In this document: piece by piece, positions 47,719 through 55,883 of the stretch
Layout: each line of letters opens with the position of its first letter
Position numbering within the stretch: the stretch's first letter is position 1
Origin: Williamsia sp. DF01-3
GTDB taxonomy: Bacteria; Actinomycetota; Actinomycetes; Mycobacteriales; Mycobacteriaceae
NCBI RefSeq assembly: GCF_023051145.1
Contig: NZ_JALKFS010000005.1
Location: forward strand, 4,667,733 to 4,731,732
Direction of reading: 5' to 3'
DNA: 64,000 bases
Notes under the pieces: model-generated
The model's database searches: none
What the model was told of the DNA's origin: nothing
The model's input: the letters and a program-made list of their open reading frames with translations, nothing else
Made by a program: the position numbers and the translations under genes

Positions 47719-47954
47719 GGTGTGGCCCGGTTGTTCTGGACTGCCGACGAACGAGCGCAGCGATGTGAGGAGAAGGGAAGAACAACCGACCGAGGCCACA
47801 CCGACAAAGCGAGCGGAGCGAGCAAATGTTACTGAGGTGTGGCCCGCGTGCTCTGGACGGAGGAGCGAGGGAGCGCAGCGACTGAGTCGACGCAGGAAGA
47901 GCTCGCGCGTGGCGGCCACACCGACAAAGCGAGCGGAGCGAGCAGAAGTTACTG
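47719..47954. repeat. Tandem ~118-bp hairpin repeat with covarying stems
   Basis: Two modules in the 261-bp gap between convergent disA and the Rv3587c-like gene. Each starts GGTGTGGCC (47719-47727; 47836-47844), ends GGCCACACC (47794-47802; 47914-47922) and carries GACAAAGCGAGCGGAGCGAG (47803 and 47923) as 3' flank. Inner stems differ but still pair: module 1 CGGTTGTTCT with AGAACAACCG, module 2 CGCGTGCTCT with AGAGCTCGCG (one mismatch). The second repeat runs into the stop of the next gene. Could act as bidirectional terminator, or be an actinobacterial REP/MITE-like element. Confidence 0.85.
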
Positions 47955-48773
47955 CGCGTTCGGTCGATTCACGTTGAACGTGATCGGGGCACTCGGCTTC
48001 TCACCGATCTTCGCGACGGCCTGGTAGGCGCCCGGAGCAACGGGTTGGCGCGGCGTCTCGCAACCGGGACTGCTGGTGGTACCCGACCAGTCGATGGTGT
48101 CCTTGACCTGCTGGCCCGGCTTGAGTAGCTGGTTGTTGACGCCCTCGACCGGCGCGCAGTCGCCGGACGACCAGATGCGGCGGTCTCCTGCGAGGTTCAG
48201 CACGGTCACGTTCTGCATGCCCTTGCCGACGTCGCGGGTGCAATCGGAGAGCCCCGCGTTGGTGATGGCGATGGTGAAGATCGGCTGCTCGCCCTCGACG
48301 TATGCCGGCTTGTCGGTGTAGAGCACCACGGAGATGTTCTGATCGGGGCACAGACCGCTGGCGGGGACAGGTTGCGGCGTCTCCCCGACCGGGGTGCCGC
48401 CCGGGATACCGGGAGCACCTGAGGCACCGGGCTGGTCGGGGTTCGCACCGGCGACGTTTCCTCCGCCGGTACCACCCGAACCGCCACCGGGAACCGCGGA
48501 TTGCGATGCCGACGGATCTTTGTAGGCCGACGGCAGCGCGTAGCTCGACGAGGCATTCAGCTCGGTGCTGTTGGCCGTGTTCTTCCCGTTGTCGTCACCG
48601 GTCACCCAGAAGACGAGTCCGATGATCACGGCAAGCACCACCACCAGGACGCCGACCGCGAGTGCGCGTCGGCGCCAGTAACTTCCGGCGGCAGGGGGCC
48701 CTGAGGATCTAGCACACCCCGACGCTAGTGGCACCGCGGTGGCCACCGGCTCACCTCGCGCGGCGTGTCGCAT
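47949..48773 (-). CDS. Membrane-anchored secreted-domain protein (Rv3587c-like)
   Basis: 274 aa, unknown function. A short Arg-rich cytoplasmic start, one transmembrane helix (ALAVGVLVVVLAVIIGLVFW, residues ~37-56), a Gly/Pro/Ser-rich linker, then a C-terminal beta-sandwich-like domain with four Cys that could form disulfides (SGLCPDQNISVV, LSDCTRDVG, SSGDCAPVEG, SSPGCETPRQP). ATG 48773 is the first start; later GTGs are possible. The gene position equals Rv3587c. Confidence 0.75.
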   Translation of the reverse strand: MRHAARGEPVATAVPLASGCARSSGPPAAGSYWRRRALAVGVLVVVLAVIIGLVFWVTGDDNGKNTANSTELNASSSYALPSAYKDPSASQSAVPGGGSGGTGGGNVAGANPDQPGASGAPGIPGGTPVGETPQPVPASGLCPDQNISVVLYTDKPAYVEGEQPIFTIAITNAGLSDCTRDVGKGMQNVTVLNLAGDRRIWSSGDCAPVEGVNNQLLKPGQQVKDTIDWSGTTSSPGCETPRQPVAPGAYQAVAKIGEKPSAPITFNVNRPNAQ

Positions 48774-48808
48774 TTAACCTCTGTGCGAGACATCTCAAAG
48801 GCGGTGGC

Positions 48809-49462
48809 TCACGACGCCAGGCTCGGCATCTCCGGATCCTCACCGATCTCGCCGAGCGTCCCGTTCAGGCGAACCACACCTTCGGCGAGTTCATACGTGA
48901 GTCCGACGATTCCCAGTTCGCCACTGGCGATCTTGTCGGAGATGATCCGGCTGCGCTGAACCATCAGGCGGCCGGTTTCCTTGACGTGCCTGGCTTCGAA
49001 CTCGTCGACGCGGGTGAGACCTTCGCTGCGTCCGGCCAGGATGCTCGGAGTGACGCGTTCGACGACGTCGCGGATGAATCCTCCGGGTATCTGCAGGTCG
49101 TCGAGTGCGTCCAGTGTCGCCCGGACGGCACCACAGCTGTCATGCCCGAGGACGGCGATCAGCGGTACGTCGAGAACCTCCACGGCGTACTCGATCGAGC
49201 CCAGCACGGCCGAGTCGATGACGTGCCCGGCCGTCCGGATCACGAACATCTCGCCGAGCCCTTGATCGAAGATGATCTCCGCTGCCACTCGCGAGTCGGC
49301 GCACCCGAAGAGCACCGCCCGCGGATGCTGCCCGGCAGCGAGCCGGGCGCGGTCCTCGATACCCTGACTGGGATGAAGCGACTTGCCTGCCACGAAGCGT
49401 TCATTGCCTTCACGCAGCGATTTCCATGCCTGAGCGGGGGTTGTTTGAGCCATGGCTGACAT
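48809..49462 (-). CDS. canB: Beta-class carbonic anhydrase (CanB-like)
   Basis: Interconverts CO2 and bicarbonate; 217 aa. Zinc ligands: Cys/Asp/Arg dyad in LFGCADSRVAAEI and His-x2-Cys in LGHDSCGAVRA; TAGHVIDSAVLGSIEYA is typical. ATG 49462 is chosen, as GGGAG lies 6 nt upstream; ATG 49453 is an alternative. Head-to-head with mutY, overlapping its first codons. Same place as Rv3588c. Confidence 0.92.
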   Translation of the reverse strand: MSAMAQTTPAQAWKSLREGNERFVAGKSLHPSQGIEDRARLAAGQHPRAVLFGCADSRVAAEIIFDQGLGEMFVIRTAGHVIDSAVLGSIEYAVEVLDVPLIAVLGHDSCGAVRATLDALDDLQIPGGFIRDVVERVTPSILAGRSEGLTRVDEFEARHVKETGRLMVQRSRIISDKIASGELGIVGLTYELAEGVVRLNGTLGEIGEDPEMPSLAS

Positions 49463-50345
49463 TCTGCACTCCCCCTCTCCGGTCCCGCCCACCAACTTGC
49501 TCAGTTGGTTCGATCAGGCCGAACGCGACCTACCCTGGCGCCGTCGCGGTGTCACGGCCTGGCACATCCTGATCAGCGAGATCATGCTCCAGCAGACGCC
49601 GGTGTCACGGGTGGCGCCGATCTGGGAACAGTGGATAGAACGTTGGCCGGTGCCGTCTGCGATGGCCGCGAGCCCGGTGGGTGAAGTGGTGCGGGCCTGG
49701 GGCAAGCTCGGCTATCCCCGCCGCGCGATGCGGTTGCACGCGTGTTCGGCCGTACTCGCCGCCGAGCACGGCGACGTGGTCCCCAGTGATGTCGACGTCT
49801 TGCTCACTCTGCCCGGAATCGGCGATTACACGGCCCGCGCCATTGCGTGCTTTGCCTACGGTCAGTCGGTGCCCGTGGTCGACACGAATGTCCGGCGGGT
49901 CGTCGCCCGGGCTGTCCACGGCCGCGCCGAACCCGGCAATCCCGCACGCGCCGACCTCGTTGATGTCGCGGGCCTCTTACCCGCCGACTCACGCGCGCCC
50001 CGCTTCTCCGCAGCCCTGATGGAGTTGGGTGCGCTGGTCTGCGTCGCCAAGAACCCTCGCTGCCAGCTCTGCCCTCTCACCGGGTGCCGGTGGGTCGCGG
50101 CCGGACGACCCGCACACGATGGTCCTGTTCGCAAGGTGCAGAAGTTCGCCGGAACCGACCGTCAGGTGCGCGGACTGTTGTTGGATGTGTTGCGGGGCAG
50201 CGACATCCCCGTCGAGCGGGCGCGACTCGATCTGGTGTGGACCACCGATACGGCGCAGCGCGATCGCGCGCTCGACTCGCTGCTCGTCGACGGATTGGCG
50301 GAGATCACCGACGATGGGCGGTTCGCACTGGCCGGCGAAGGATGA
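49452..50345 (+). CDS. mutY: A/G-specific adenine glycosylase MutY
   Basis: Removes adenine paired with 8-oxoguanine. 297 aa. N-terminal HhH-GPD: WHILISEIMLQQTPVSRV, LLTLPGIGDYTARAI with catalytic Asp in VPVVDTNVRRVVARAVHG. 4Fe-4S ligands CVAKNPRCQLCPLTGC (C-x6-C-x2-C-x4-C). The short C-terminal MutT-like tail ends DDGRFALAGEG as in Rv3589c. ATG 49452 has a weak GGGGG 12 nt upstream. Overlaps canB start. Confidence 0.94.
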   Translation: MADILHSPSPVPPTNLLSWFDQAERDLPWRRRGVTAWHILISEIMLQQTPVSRVAPIWEQWIERWPVPSAMAASPVGEVVRAWGKLGYPRRAMRLHACSAVLAAEHGDVVPSDVDVLLTLPGIGDYTARAIACFAYGQSVPVVDTNVRRVVARAVHGRAEPGNPARADLVDVAGLLPADSRAPRFSAALMELGALVCVAKNPRCQLCPLTGCRWVAAGRPAHDGPVRKVQKFAGTDRQVRGLLLDVLRGSDIPVERARLDLVWTTDTAQRDRALDSLLVDGLAEITDDGRFALAGEG

Positions 50346-50357
50346 TCGCCGGACCGA

Positions 50358-51128
50358 TCAGGCCAGTCCGGACAGGAATGCCTCTACCGCGCCGCGGTAC
50401 TCGTCGGGCGCAGAGTCGTGGATCAGATGGTCGGATCCTTTGACCCGCAACAGGATTGCGTTCTCGTGTGCTTGCGACATCGTGTGCATCTGACCTGGCG
50501 GGGTGACACTGTTCGCGGCCTCGAGCAGCAGGCTCGGTACCGCCACCGCATCCCACTGCTGCCAGAAGTCCCGACGACCCCACTCTTCGGCGATCTGCGC
50601 CCACACGTCGAGACGACCGTGTAGCGCGCCGTCGTCAAATGCCTCGTAGAAGTAGCGGCCGGCAACCTCTCCGAACATCTGCTGCGCGTGCGCAAGTGTC
50701 TCGAACCGGTCCGGCCACGACTCGAACCATGGGCGCCACCCCGCGGTGGTGCGACCACGAAAGTCCGGTGCCATGTCCTCGATCACCAGAGCGGACACCA
50801 ACTCGGGGTAGTCCGCAGCGGCACACCAAGCGTGCAGGCCGCCCATGGAATGCCCCACCAGAACAGCCGGACCCATGTCGATCCACGTCAGCACTTCGGC
50901 CAGGTCACCGACAAACCGCTCGGTGCAGAGATTTTCGGGCGACGGCTCTTCGATGCTCTTCGCTCCGCGATGCCACGCCGCGTCGTAGGCGAACACGCGT
51001 CCGTACCGGCGGAGCCAGGGGATCTGGCGCTGCCAGGTCCGGCCTCGACCCATCAACCCGTGCAACAGCACGATCGGCGGGCGCCCAGGCGCCCCGCCGT
51101 AGTCGATGAAACCCACGTCCTTACTCAC
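50358..51128 (-). CDS. Alpha/beta hydrolase (Rv3591c-like)
   Basis: 256 aa. Oxyanion hole IVLLHGLMGRGRTW, nucleophile VLVGHSMGGLHAW, acid and His near VKGSDHLIHDS. GTG 51128 (VSKDVGFIDYGG). Convergent with mutY (12-bp gap), divergent from mhuD. Substrate unknown. Confidence 0.87.
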   Translation of the reverse strand: MSKDVGFIDYGGAPGRPPIVLLHGLMGRGRTWQRQIPWLRRYGRVFAYDAAWHRGAKSIEEPSPENLCTERFVGDLAEVLTWIDMGPAVLVGHSMGGLHAWCAAADYPELVSALVIEDMAPDFRGRTTAGWRPWFESWPDRFETLAHAQQMFGEVAGRYFYEAFDDGALHGRLDVWAQIAEEWGRRDFWQQWDAVAVPSLLLEAANSVTPPGQMHTMSQAHENAILLRVKGSDHLIHDSAPDEYRGAVEAFLSGLA

Positions 51129-51244
51129 GGGGTAGAACCTTATCGGCTGCGATCAGCGCAGGATTCCGGCCAGAGGCACAACCGGTATGGATGGCAGCTG
51201 CACAGAGGGGGTGGGGGTGACACTGCGCCGGTAGTGTGACCGGC

Positions 51245-51550
51245 ATGGCTGTTGTGAAGATCAATGCGATTTCCGTTCCCGAAGGCTCCGGACCCGAACT
51301 GGAGAAGCGCTTTGCCCATCGCGCCCACAGCGTCGATGGCTCGAAAGGTTTCCTCGGTTTCCAGTTGCTGCGACCGGTCAAGGGCGACGACCGCTACTTT
51401 GTGGTGACCCAGTGGGAGTCCGAGGAGGACTTCCAGGCCTGGGCAGCGGGGCCCGCACGGGAAGCGCATGCCGGCGAGCGCGCCAAGCCCGTTGCCTCGG
51501 GTGCAGACCTGCTCGAGTTCGAGGTTGTCCTGGACGTCACCCCGTCATGA
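51245..51550 (+). CDS. mhuD: MhuD-type non-canonical heme-degrading monooxygenase (Rv3592-like)
   Basis: 101-aa ferredoxin-like antibiotic-biosynthesis-monooxygenase fold. Residues known to matter in M. tuberculosis MhuD are all at the same numbers: Asn7, Arg26, Trp66, His75 (proximal ligand). Blocks VVKINAI, ELEKRFAHRAH, FLGFQLLRPVKG, LLEFEVVLDV match that enzyme closely. MhuD opens heme to mycobilins and releases iron without carbon monoxide. ATG 51245. Same order after the hydrolase as Rv3591c-Rv3592; tail overlaps the methyltransferase gene by 14 nt. Confidence 0.95.
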   Translation: MAVVKINAISVPEGSGPELEKRFAHRAHSVDGSKGFLGFQLLRPVKGDDRYFVVTQWESEEDFQAWAAGPAREAHAGERAKPVASGADLLEFEVVLDVTPS

Positions 51551-52319
51551 CCCCTGCCACCACGGTGGCACCGCATTCAGCGTCGGAATGGACGGACGGT
51601 GAGAGCCCGGCCTGAGTGAATACTGCTCGGGCCGAATCGACTTGCGCTGCACTGACTTCCATCACCAGTCGACCGCGTGGCGCCATCCACGCCGGCGCCT
51701 GCGCGACGACCTCGCGCATCAGGTCGAGGCCGTCGGGGCCGCCGTCGAGAGTCGCGGCCGGCTCGAAGTCCCGGGCTTCGGATGGCATGGTCGAGATGGC
51801 GGCCGTGGGAACGTACGGCACGTTGCACATCAGCACATTCACGTGTCCCCGGAAATGCTCAGGGAGCGGATCGAAGAGGTCGCCGCAGAAAACCTCGCCA
51901 CGACCCGCCAGATTGATCCGCGCGCATTCGGTCGCCACGGGGTCGATGTCGGCAGCCACAATCTCCGCGTAAGGATGTCGCGCCGCGTACAGAGCGGCCA
52001 ACGCCCCCGAGCCACAGCACAGATCCACGACCACGCTGTCGGGCGGCGCTCCGTTTGCCGCGACTTCGACCAGCAACAAAGACCGTTGGCGCGGAACGAA
52101 CACACCCGGCAGCACTGTCACCATCAGTCCACCGAACTCGGCCGCTCCGACGATGTACTCCAGCGGCTCACCGCCCACCCGACGTCGCACCAGCTTTTCG
52201 AGCGTGCCGGTATCGAGGGCCTCGCCGACCAGGATCCGGGCTTCATCTTCTGCGAAGACGCAACCCGCCGGCCGCAACCGCGCTGCCACCTGGGCCAGCA
52301 GTGCGTCGGATTCCTCCAC
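51537..52319 (-). CDS. HemK/PrmC-like glutamine N5-methyltransferase family protein
   Basis: 260-aa SAM-dependent methyltransferase. Family blocks: RRRVGGEPLEYIVGAAEFGG, VFVPRQRSLLLVE, motif I VVDLCCGSGALAALYA, ADIDPVATECA, and the substrate motif NVPYVPT (NPPY variant), then SEARDFEPAATLDGG. A role in release-factor or other glutamine methylation is plausible, but the NVPY change suggests a different target than PrmC. GTG 52319 is chosen; the frame extends to 52394 and no ribosome-binding site decides. Convergent with mhuD. Confidence 0.82.
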   Translation of the reverse strand: MEESDALLAQVAARLRPAGCVFAEDEARILVGEALDTGTLEKLVRRRVGGEPLEYIVGAAEFGGLMVTVLPGVFVPRQRSLLLVEVAANGAPPDSVVVDLCCGSGALAALYAARHPYAEIVAADIDPVATECARINLAGRGEVFCGDLFDPLPEHFRGHVNVLMCNVPYVPTAAISTMPSEARDFEPAATLDGGPDGLDLMREVVAQAPAWMAPRGRLVMEVSAAQVDSARAVFTQAGLSPSVHSDAECGATVVAGVMTG

Positions 52320-52466
52320 CCGTGTGACGGTAGTGGAGTGGGCACGGCGCTGCCCCGACAAAACCCGGCCACGCTCGGTCTGCGGACCGAGCAACCCCCG
52401 ATACCCCGAGCCAACCCACCCCCCTCATCCGGCACAAAGTGAAAGATCAGACCCGTATCGCAAAAC

Positions 52467-52480
52467 TGGAACGTGTTCTA
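52467..52480. promoter_or_regulatory. KstR-type operator upstream of aldehyde dehydrogenase
   Basis: TGGAACGTGTTCTA matches the mycobacterial KstR consensus TNNAACNNGTTNNA at every fixed position. It lies 36 nt upstream of the ALDH start, overlapping where a promoter would be. KstR represses cholesterol-catabolic genes. Confidence 0.75.
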
Positions 52481-52515
52481 ACATTGGGCTGAAGTGATAA
52501 CCAACTGGAGGACCA

Positions 52516-54003
52516 ATGACGGACACCGTTGACGCGGCACCCACCACCTCGCGTGACTACGCAGAGCTCTACATCGGCGGCAAGTGGACCAGCGCCCACT
52601 CCACCGATGTCCTCGAGGTCTACTCGCCGGCCACCGGCCAACGTGTCGGTAGCACTCCCCTTGCCGACGAGACCGATGTCGACACCGCAGTTCGGACGGC
52701 CCGAGCGGCTTTCGATTCAGGCGTCTGGCGCAACAAGACCCCGGAAGAGCGGGCCGCTGTGGTCGCCAAAGTGGCCGACCTCATCGACGAACGCGGCGGC
52801 GAGATCGCCGAACTGGTGTCGTCGGAGATGGGGGCGCCCCCGTCAGCCGTCGCCACCTTGCAGCAGCTCCCGGCGACCGGCGTGCTCCGCGAATACGCCA
52901 AGGCCGCAGTCAATTACACCTGGCACGAGTACCGCGACGGCCTGTTCGGGAAGACGCAGATCACCCGTGAGCCCGTCGGCGTCGTCGGCGCGATCACCGC
53001 ATGGAATGTGCCACTGTTCCTGATCTGCAACAAACTCGGACCCGCATTGTCGGCCGGTTGTTCTGTGGTTCTCAAGCCCGCCCCGGAAACACCGTTGTCG
53101 GCCAACGTGATCGCCGAACTGTTCACCGAGGCCGGCCTACCCGAAGGCGTGCTCTCCGTCGTTCCCGGCGGACCCGACACGGGCAAAGCGCTTGTCGCAC
53201 ACCCCGACGTCGACAAGATCACCTTCACCGGCTCCACCGCCGCAGGTAAGGCAATCGGTGCAGCATGCGGCGAGCAGCTCAAGCGCTGTTCGCTGGAACT
53301 GGGCGGCAAGTCAGCGGCCATCGTGCTCGCCGATGCCGACCCGGCCGAGATCGCCGGCATGCTCACCTTCACCGGTCTGATGAACACGGGGCAGGCGTGT
53401 GTTGCGCAGACCCGCGTCCTGGTTCCGAGCGCCAAGCGGGACGAGATCGTCGACGCCATGGTCGAAGCGGCGAAGCTGCTCAAGCCGGGCCTCCCCGACG
53501 ATCCGGAGGCCCAGCTCGGACCACTGATCACCGAGAAGCAGCGCGGTAAGGTCGAGGACTACATCCGTCAGGGCAAAGAGGCTGGTGCCACAGCTGTTCT
53601 CGACAGCACCCGCCCCGAGGGCCTCGAGTCCGGCTACTACCTGAGCCCGACCATCTTCACCGGTGTCACCAACGACATGACGATCGCCCGCGAGGAGATC
53701 TTCGGTCCGGTGATCTCTGTGATCGATTACGACACCGAAGAAGAAGCCGTCGCAATCGCCAACGATTCGGACTACGGCCTCGCCGGCACGGTGTGGACCG
53801 CCGATGTCGAGCACGGCTTGGAAATCGCCGCACAGATCCGCACCGGCACGTACGGCGTCAACTGGTACGCCATCGACCCGGGATCACCGTTTGGTGGTTA
53901 CAAGAACTCAGGCATCGGGCGCGAAAACGGTCCGGAAGGGCTCGAGTCGTACCTCGAGCACAAGTCGGTCATCCTCCCGATGGGTTACGATCCGACCGCT
54001 TAG
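52516..54003 (+). CDS. NAD(P)-dependent aldehyde dehydrogenase
   Basis: 495 aa, oxidises an aldehyde to a carboxylate. Seen: VGVVGAITAWNVPLFL, GCSVVLKPAPETPLSANVIA, FTGSTAAGKAIG (cofactor), catalytic Glu261 in LELGGKS, nucleophile Cys295 in NTGQACVAQTR, and EEIFGPVISVI. ATG 52516 behind GGAGGACCA. A KstR-like box upstream suggests a sterol-related aldehyde; substrate not proven. Converges on the mce operon. Confidence 0.92.
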   Translation: MTDTVDAAPTTSRDYAELYIGGKWTSAHSTDVLEVYSPATGQRVGSTPLADETDVDTAVRTARAAFDSGVWRNKTPEERAAVVAKVADLIDERGGEIAELVSSEMGAPPSAVATLQQLPATGVLREYAKAAVNYTWHEYRDGLFGKTQITREPVGVVGAITAWNVPLFLICNKLGPALSAGCSVVLKPAPETPLSANVIAELFTEAGLPEGVLSVVPGGPDTGKALVAHPDVDKITFTGSTAAGKAIGAACGEQLKRCSLELGGKSAAIVLADADPAEIAGMLTFTGLMNTGQACVAQTRVLVPSAKRDEIVDAMVEAAKLLKPGLPDDPEAQLGPLITEKQRGKVEDYIRQGKEAGATAVLDSTRPEGLESGYYLSPTIFTGVTNDMTIAREEIFGPVISVIDYDTEEEAVAIANDSDYGLAGTVWTADVEHGLEIAAQIRTGTYGVNWYAIDPGSPFGGYKNSGIGRENGPEGLESYLEHKSVILPMGYDPTA

Positions 54004-54008
54004 TTCGC

Positions 54009-54055
54009 ACTTCCTCCGACTGCAGTCAGACCCTCCGGTTGCAGTCGGAGGAAGT
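54009..54055. terminator. Hairpin downstream of aldehyde dehydrogenase
   Basis: ACTTCCTCCGACTGCA (54009-54024) and TGCAGTCGGAGGAAGT (54040-54055): a perfect 16-bp stem, 15-nt loop, 6 nt after the ALDH stop. No long T-run, so it may be a structured 3' end rather than a classical terminator. Confidence 0.75.
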
Positions 54056-54091
54056 AACCGAAACCGGAGGAAATGCCAGAACCTCGAACAT

Positions 54092-54129
54092 CAGTCAGGC
54101 CCCCGATCCACGATCGGGGGGCCTGACTG
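54092..54129. terminator. GC-rich terminator hairpin at the end of the mce operon
   Basis: CAGTCAGGCCCCCGATC (54092-54108) pairs with GATCGGGGGGCCTGACTG (54112-54129), one G bulged, 3-nt loop. It lies 21 nt beyond the last mam gene read on the minus strand and between it and the ALDH hairpin. Confidence 0.7.
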
Positions 54130-54149
54130 ATGAGTAGGGCTAGTACCGC

Positions 54150-54779
54150 TCAGGGAGTGGGCGCCGACGTCTCGACAGGTGCCGGGCTCTGGGCAGGCGC
54201 AGGTTCCGATGGCGCCGGAACCGGCACCGACGACGCACCGGGCTTGTCGCCCTCTTCCGCCAGTCGGGCCTTCACCGAATCGTCGGTGAGGATGTCGATG
54301 TTGGTCACCAGCCATTTGTCGCCGGACCGTTCCATCGAGTACTGCAGCCGACTGGCGTTGACCGACACCAAATCCTTACCGCCTTTGGTGACCGACTGGT
54401 TCATGAAGATCAGCAGCAACGCCTTGTCGCGGCTCGACGTGACAACACCGGCGTCCTGAATGGACACCTCGGATTTGACCTGTTGCTTTTGCACTTCCGC
54501 AACAAGGTTCGCCTCTTTGATGATCTCGTCGTACTGCTGCTCAGCCGGGCCCGACAACGACTTCCGCGTATCGGCCACATGCTGCTCGACATTGTCGGGT
54601 TGGTAGCCGAACATCAATGTCGCTGTCTGTTTGCCTGCCTCCAGCGCCTCGCCGCGGGCGTCCTCGGCGAGTTTGGTGTCTCGGTAGTCCAGACCCACGA
54701 TCGTCGTGATGATGGCACCGGCCACCAGCAGACAGACGGTCAGCACTGACACCGTCCACAACAAGAATCGACGCGACAT
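54150..54779 (-). CDS. Mce-associated membrane protein (Mam)
   Basis: 209 aa. One N-terminal transmembrane helix (LWTVSVLTVCLLVAGAIITTI), then an outside domain with ATLMFGYQPDNVEQHVADTR, LLLIFMNQSVTKGGKD and LQYSMERSGDKWLVTNIDIL, the Mam pattern ending in a W-x-V-x-x-I/L strand. The last ~35 residues are Pro/Ala/Ser-rich. It follows the second mam gene directly (0-nt gap), as in M. tuberculosis Rv3492c-Rv3493c. Probably helps stabilise the Mce transporter complex. Confidence 0.85.
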   Translation of the reverse strand: MSRRFLLWTVSVLTVCLLVAGAIITTIVGLDYRDTKLAEDARGEALEAGKQTATLMFGYQPDNVEQHVADTRKSLSGPAEQQYDEIIKEANLVAEVQKQQVKSEVSIQDAGVVTSSRDKALLLIFMNQSVTKGGKDLVSVNASRLQYSMERSGDKWLVTNIDILTDDSVKARLAEEGDKPGASSVPVPAPSEPAPAQSPAPVETSAPTP

Positions 54780-55883
54780 CTAGGTCACCCACTCGACGTT
54801 GGTGAGTTTGAGTTCACCGTTGATACGCGTGATCTCCAACTTCCATCTGAACACCTGCAACACCGTTTGCTGATCAGTGACGTTGGGCTGGTTCATCTCC
54901 CAGCTGAAGACCATGATCACCGACGCGGTACTGCTGTCACTCGCAGTGACGGCCTCGGAGATCACCGCGCCCTTGGTCGACACGTTCTCGGACTTGATCA
55001 TGTTGACGGTCTGCTGGACGGATTGGCCGACCTGCTCCATCGCCTTGCCACTCGTGTCGTCCTGAAAAGACTTGATCGCGCCATCGATGTTCTGCGGATT
55101 CAAGGTTGTCAGGTTGGTGACCATCTGCCGCGCGAAAGCCGAGTACTCAGCCCGCAATTCATTGCGGTCATCGATCTTCTTGGTGCCCAACACGAACAGG
55201 GTGGACGCCACAGCCATTGCGGCGATCAGACCGACGGCGGTGATCGCAGCCAGGACCACACCCATTCCGCGCAGGCCCACACGCTTCTTCGCAGCCGTGG
55301 AAGGCCGATCCGCTTTGCCGACCCGCCCCTTGGTCTTCCGTGGCCGGCCGGAGTCCCCGCGAGCCGCCGATCGACGTTCGCGGTAGGAAACCCCCGTCGA
55401 CACGACGGCGTCGTCGTCCGTGGACGATCCCGTAGACCCGCCGACCTCGTCAGACGCGGCCGCGGCTTTGGACGCCGGCGGAGTGGGCGCTGACTTACGC
55501 TTGCGTCCCACCGGCGCGGACTTGACCGGCTTTCCGGTCGGCTTCACCTTGCCCGGTTTGTCTGCGGAAGAAGGCGCATCGCCCGGGGCCTGCCCGTCCG
55601 CTACACCTGGATTCGTCGCCGGCTCAGTCTTCCCGACATCCTGCGGAGGCCCTGCAGCTCGGCTCGCTCTCCGACGCTTCCGCTTTGCCTCGTCGCCGGG
55701 ACTGTTGGTCGAGCTCCGCTCCGCTCCGTCTCCGGACCCGCTGGTCGAGCTCCGCTCCGCTTCGTCTCCGGGATTATCGGTCGAGCTCCGCTCCGCTTCG
55801 TCTCCGGAACTATCGGTCGAGCTCCGCTCCGCTTCGTCTCCGGGTCCCGTCACCTCACGGTTCCCGTGATCAGGCTCTGCCAT
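54780..55883 (-). CDS. Mce-associated membrane protein with 12-residue repeats
   Basis: 367 aa. Residues 15-62 are four 12-residue repeats of GDEAERSSTDNP type, then a basic region (GDEAKRKRRRAS), a Lys/Pro/Ala linker and a transmembrane helix (GMGVVLAAITAVGLIAAMAVA). The outside domain carries AFARQMVTNLTTLNPQN and VIMVFSWEMNQPNVTDQQTV, ending FRWKLEITRINGELKLTNVEWVT as Mam proteins do. ATG 55883 overlaps mceF by 34 nt. The charged repeats are probably cytoplasmic. Confidence 0.85.
   Translation of the reverse strand: MAEPDHGNREVTGPGDEAERSSTDSSGDEAERSSTDNPGDEAERSSTSGSGDGAERSSTNSPGDEAKRKRRRASRAAGPPQDVGKTEPATNPGVADGQAPGDAPSSADKPGKVKPTGKPVKSAPVGRKRKSAPTPPASKAAAASDEVGGSTGSSTDDDAVVSTGVSYRERRSAARGDSGRPRKTKGRVGKADRPSTAAKKRVGLRGMGVVLAAITAVGLIAAMAVASTLFVLGTKKIDDRNELRAEYSAFARQMVTNLTTLNPQNIDGAIKSFQDDTSGKAMEQVGQSVQQTVNMIKSENVSTKGAVISEAVTASDSSTASVIMVFSWEMNQPNVTDQQTVLQVFRWKLEITRINGELKLTNVEWVT
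55698..55841. repeat. 36-bp coding tandem repeat in mam gene
   Basis: Four units of 36 bp encode GDEAERSSTDSS, GDEAERSSTDNP, GDEAERSSTSGS and GDGAERSSTNSP. Nearly all differences fall in the last third of the unit. In-frame copy-number change would lengthen a linker without harming the membrane domain. Confidence 0.85.

Noticed and set aside
47688-47948. Small genes in the repeat region after disA
   Set aside because: Open frames there are made of the repeats, lack ribosome-binding sites and have no domain.
55698-55841. 36-bp repeats as a CRISPR array
   Set aside because: Units are contiguous without spacers, in frame and encode a protein repeat.
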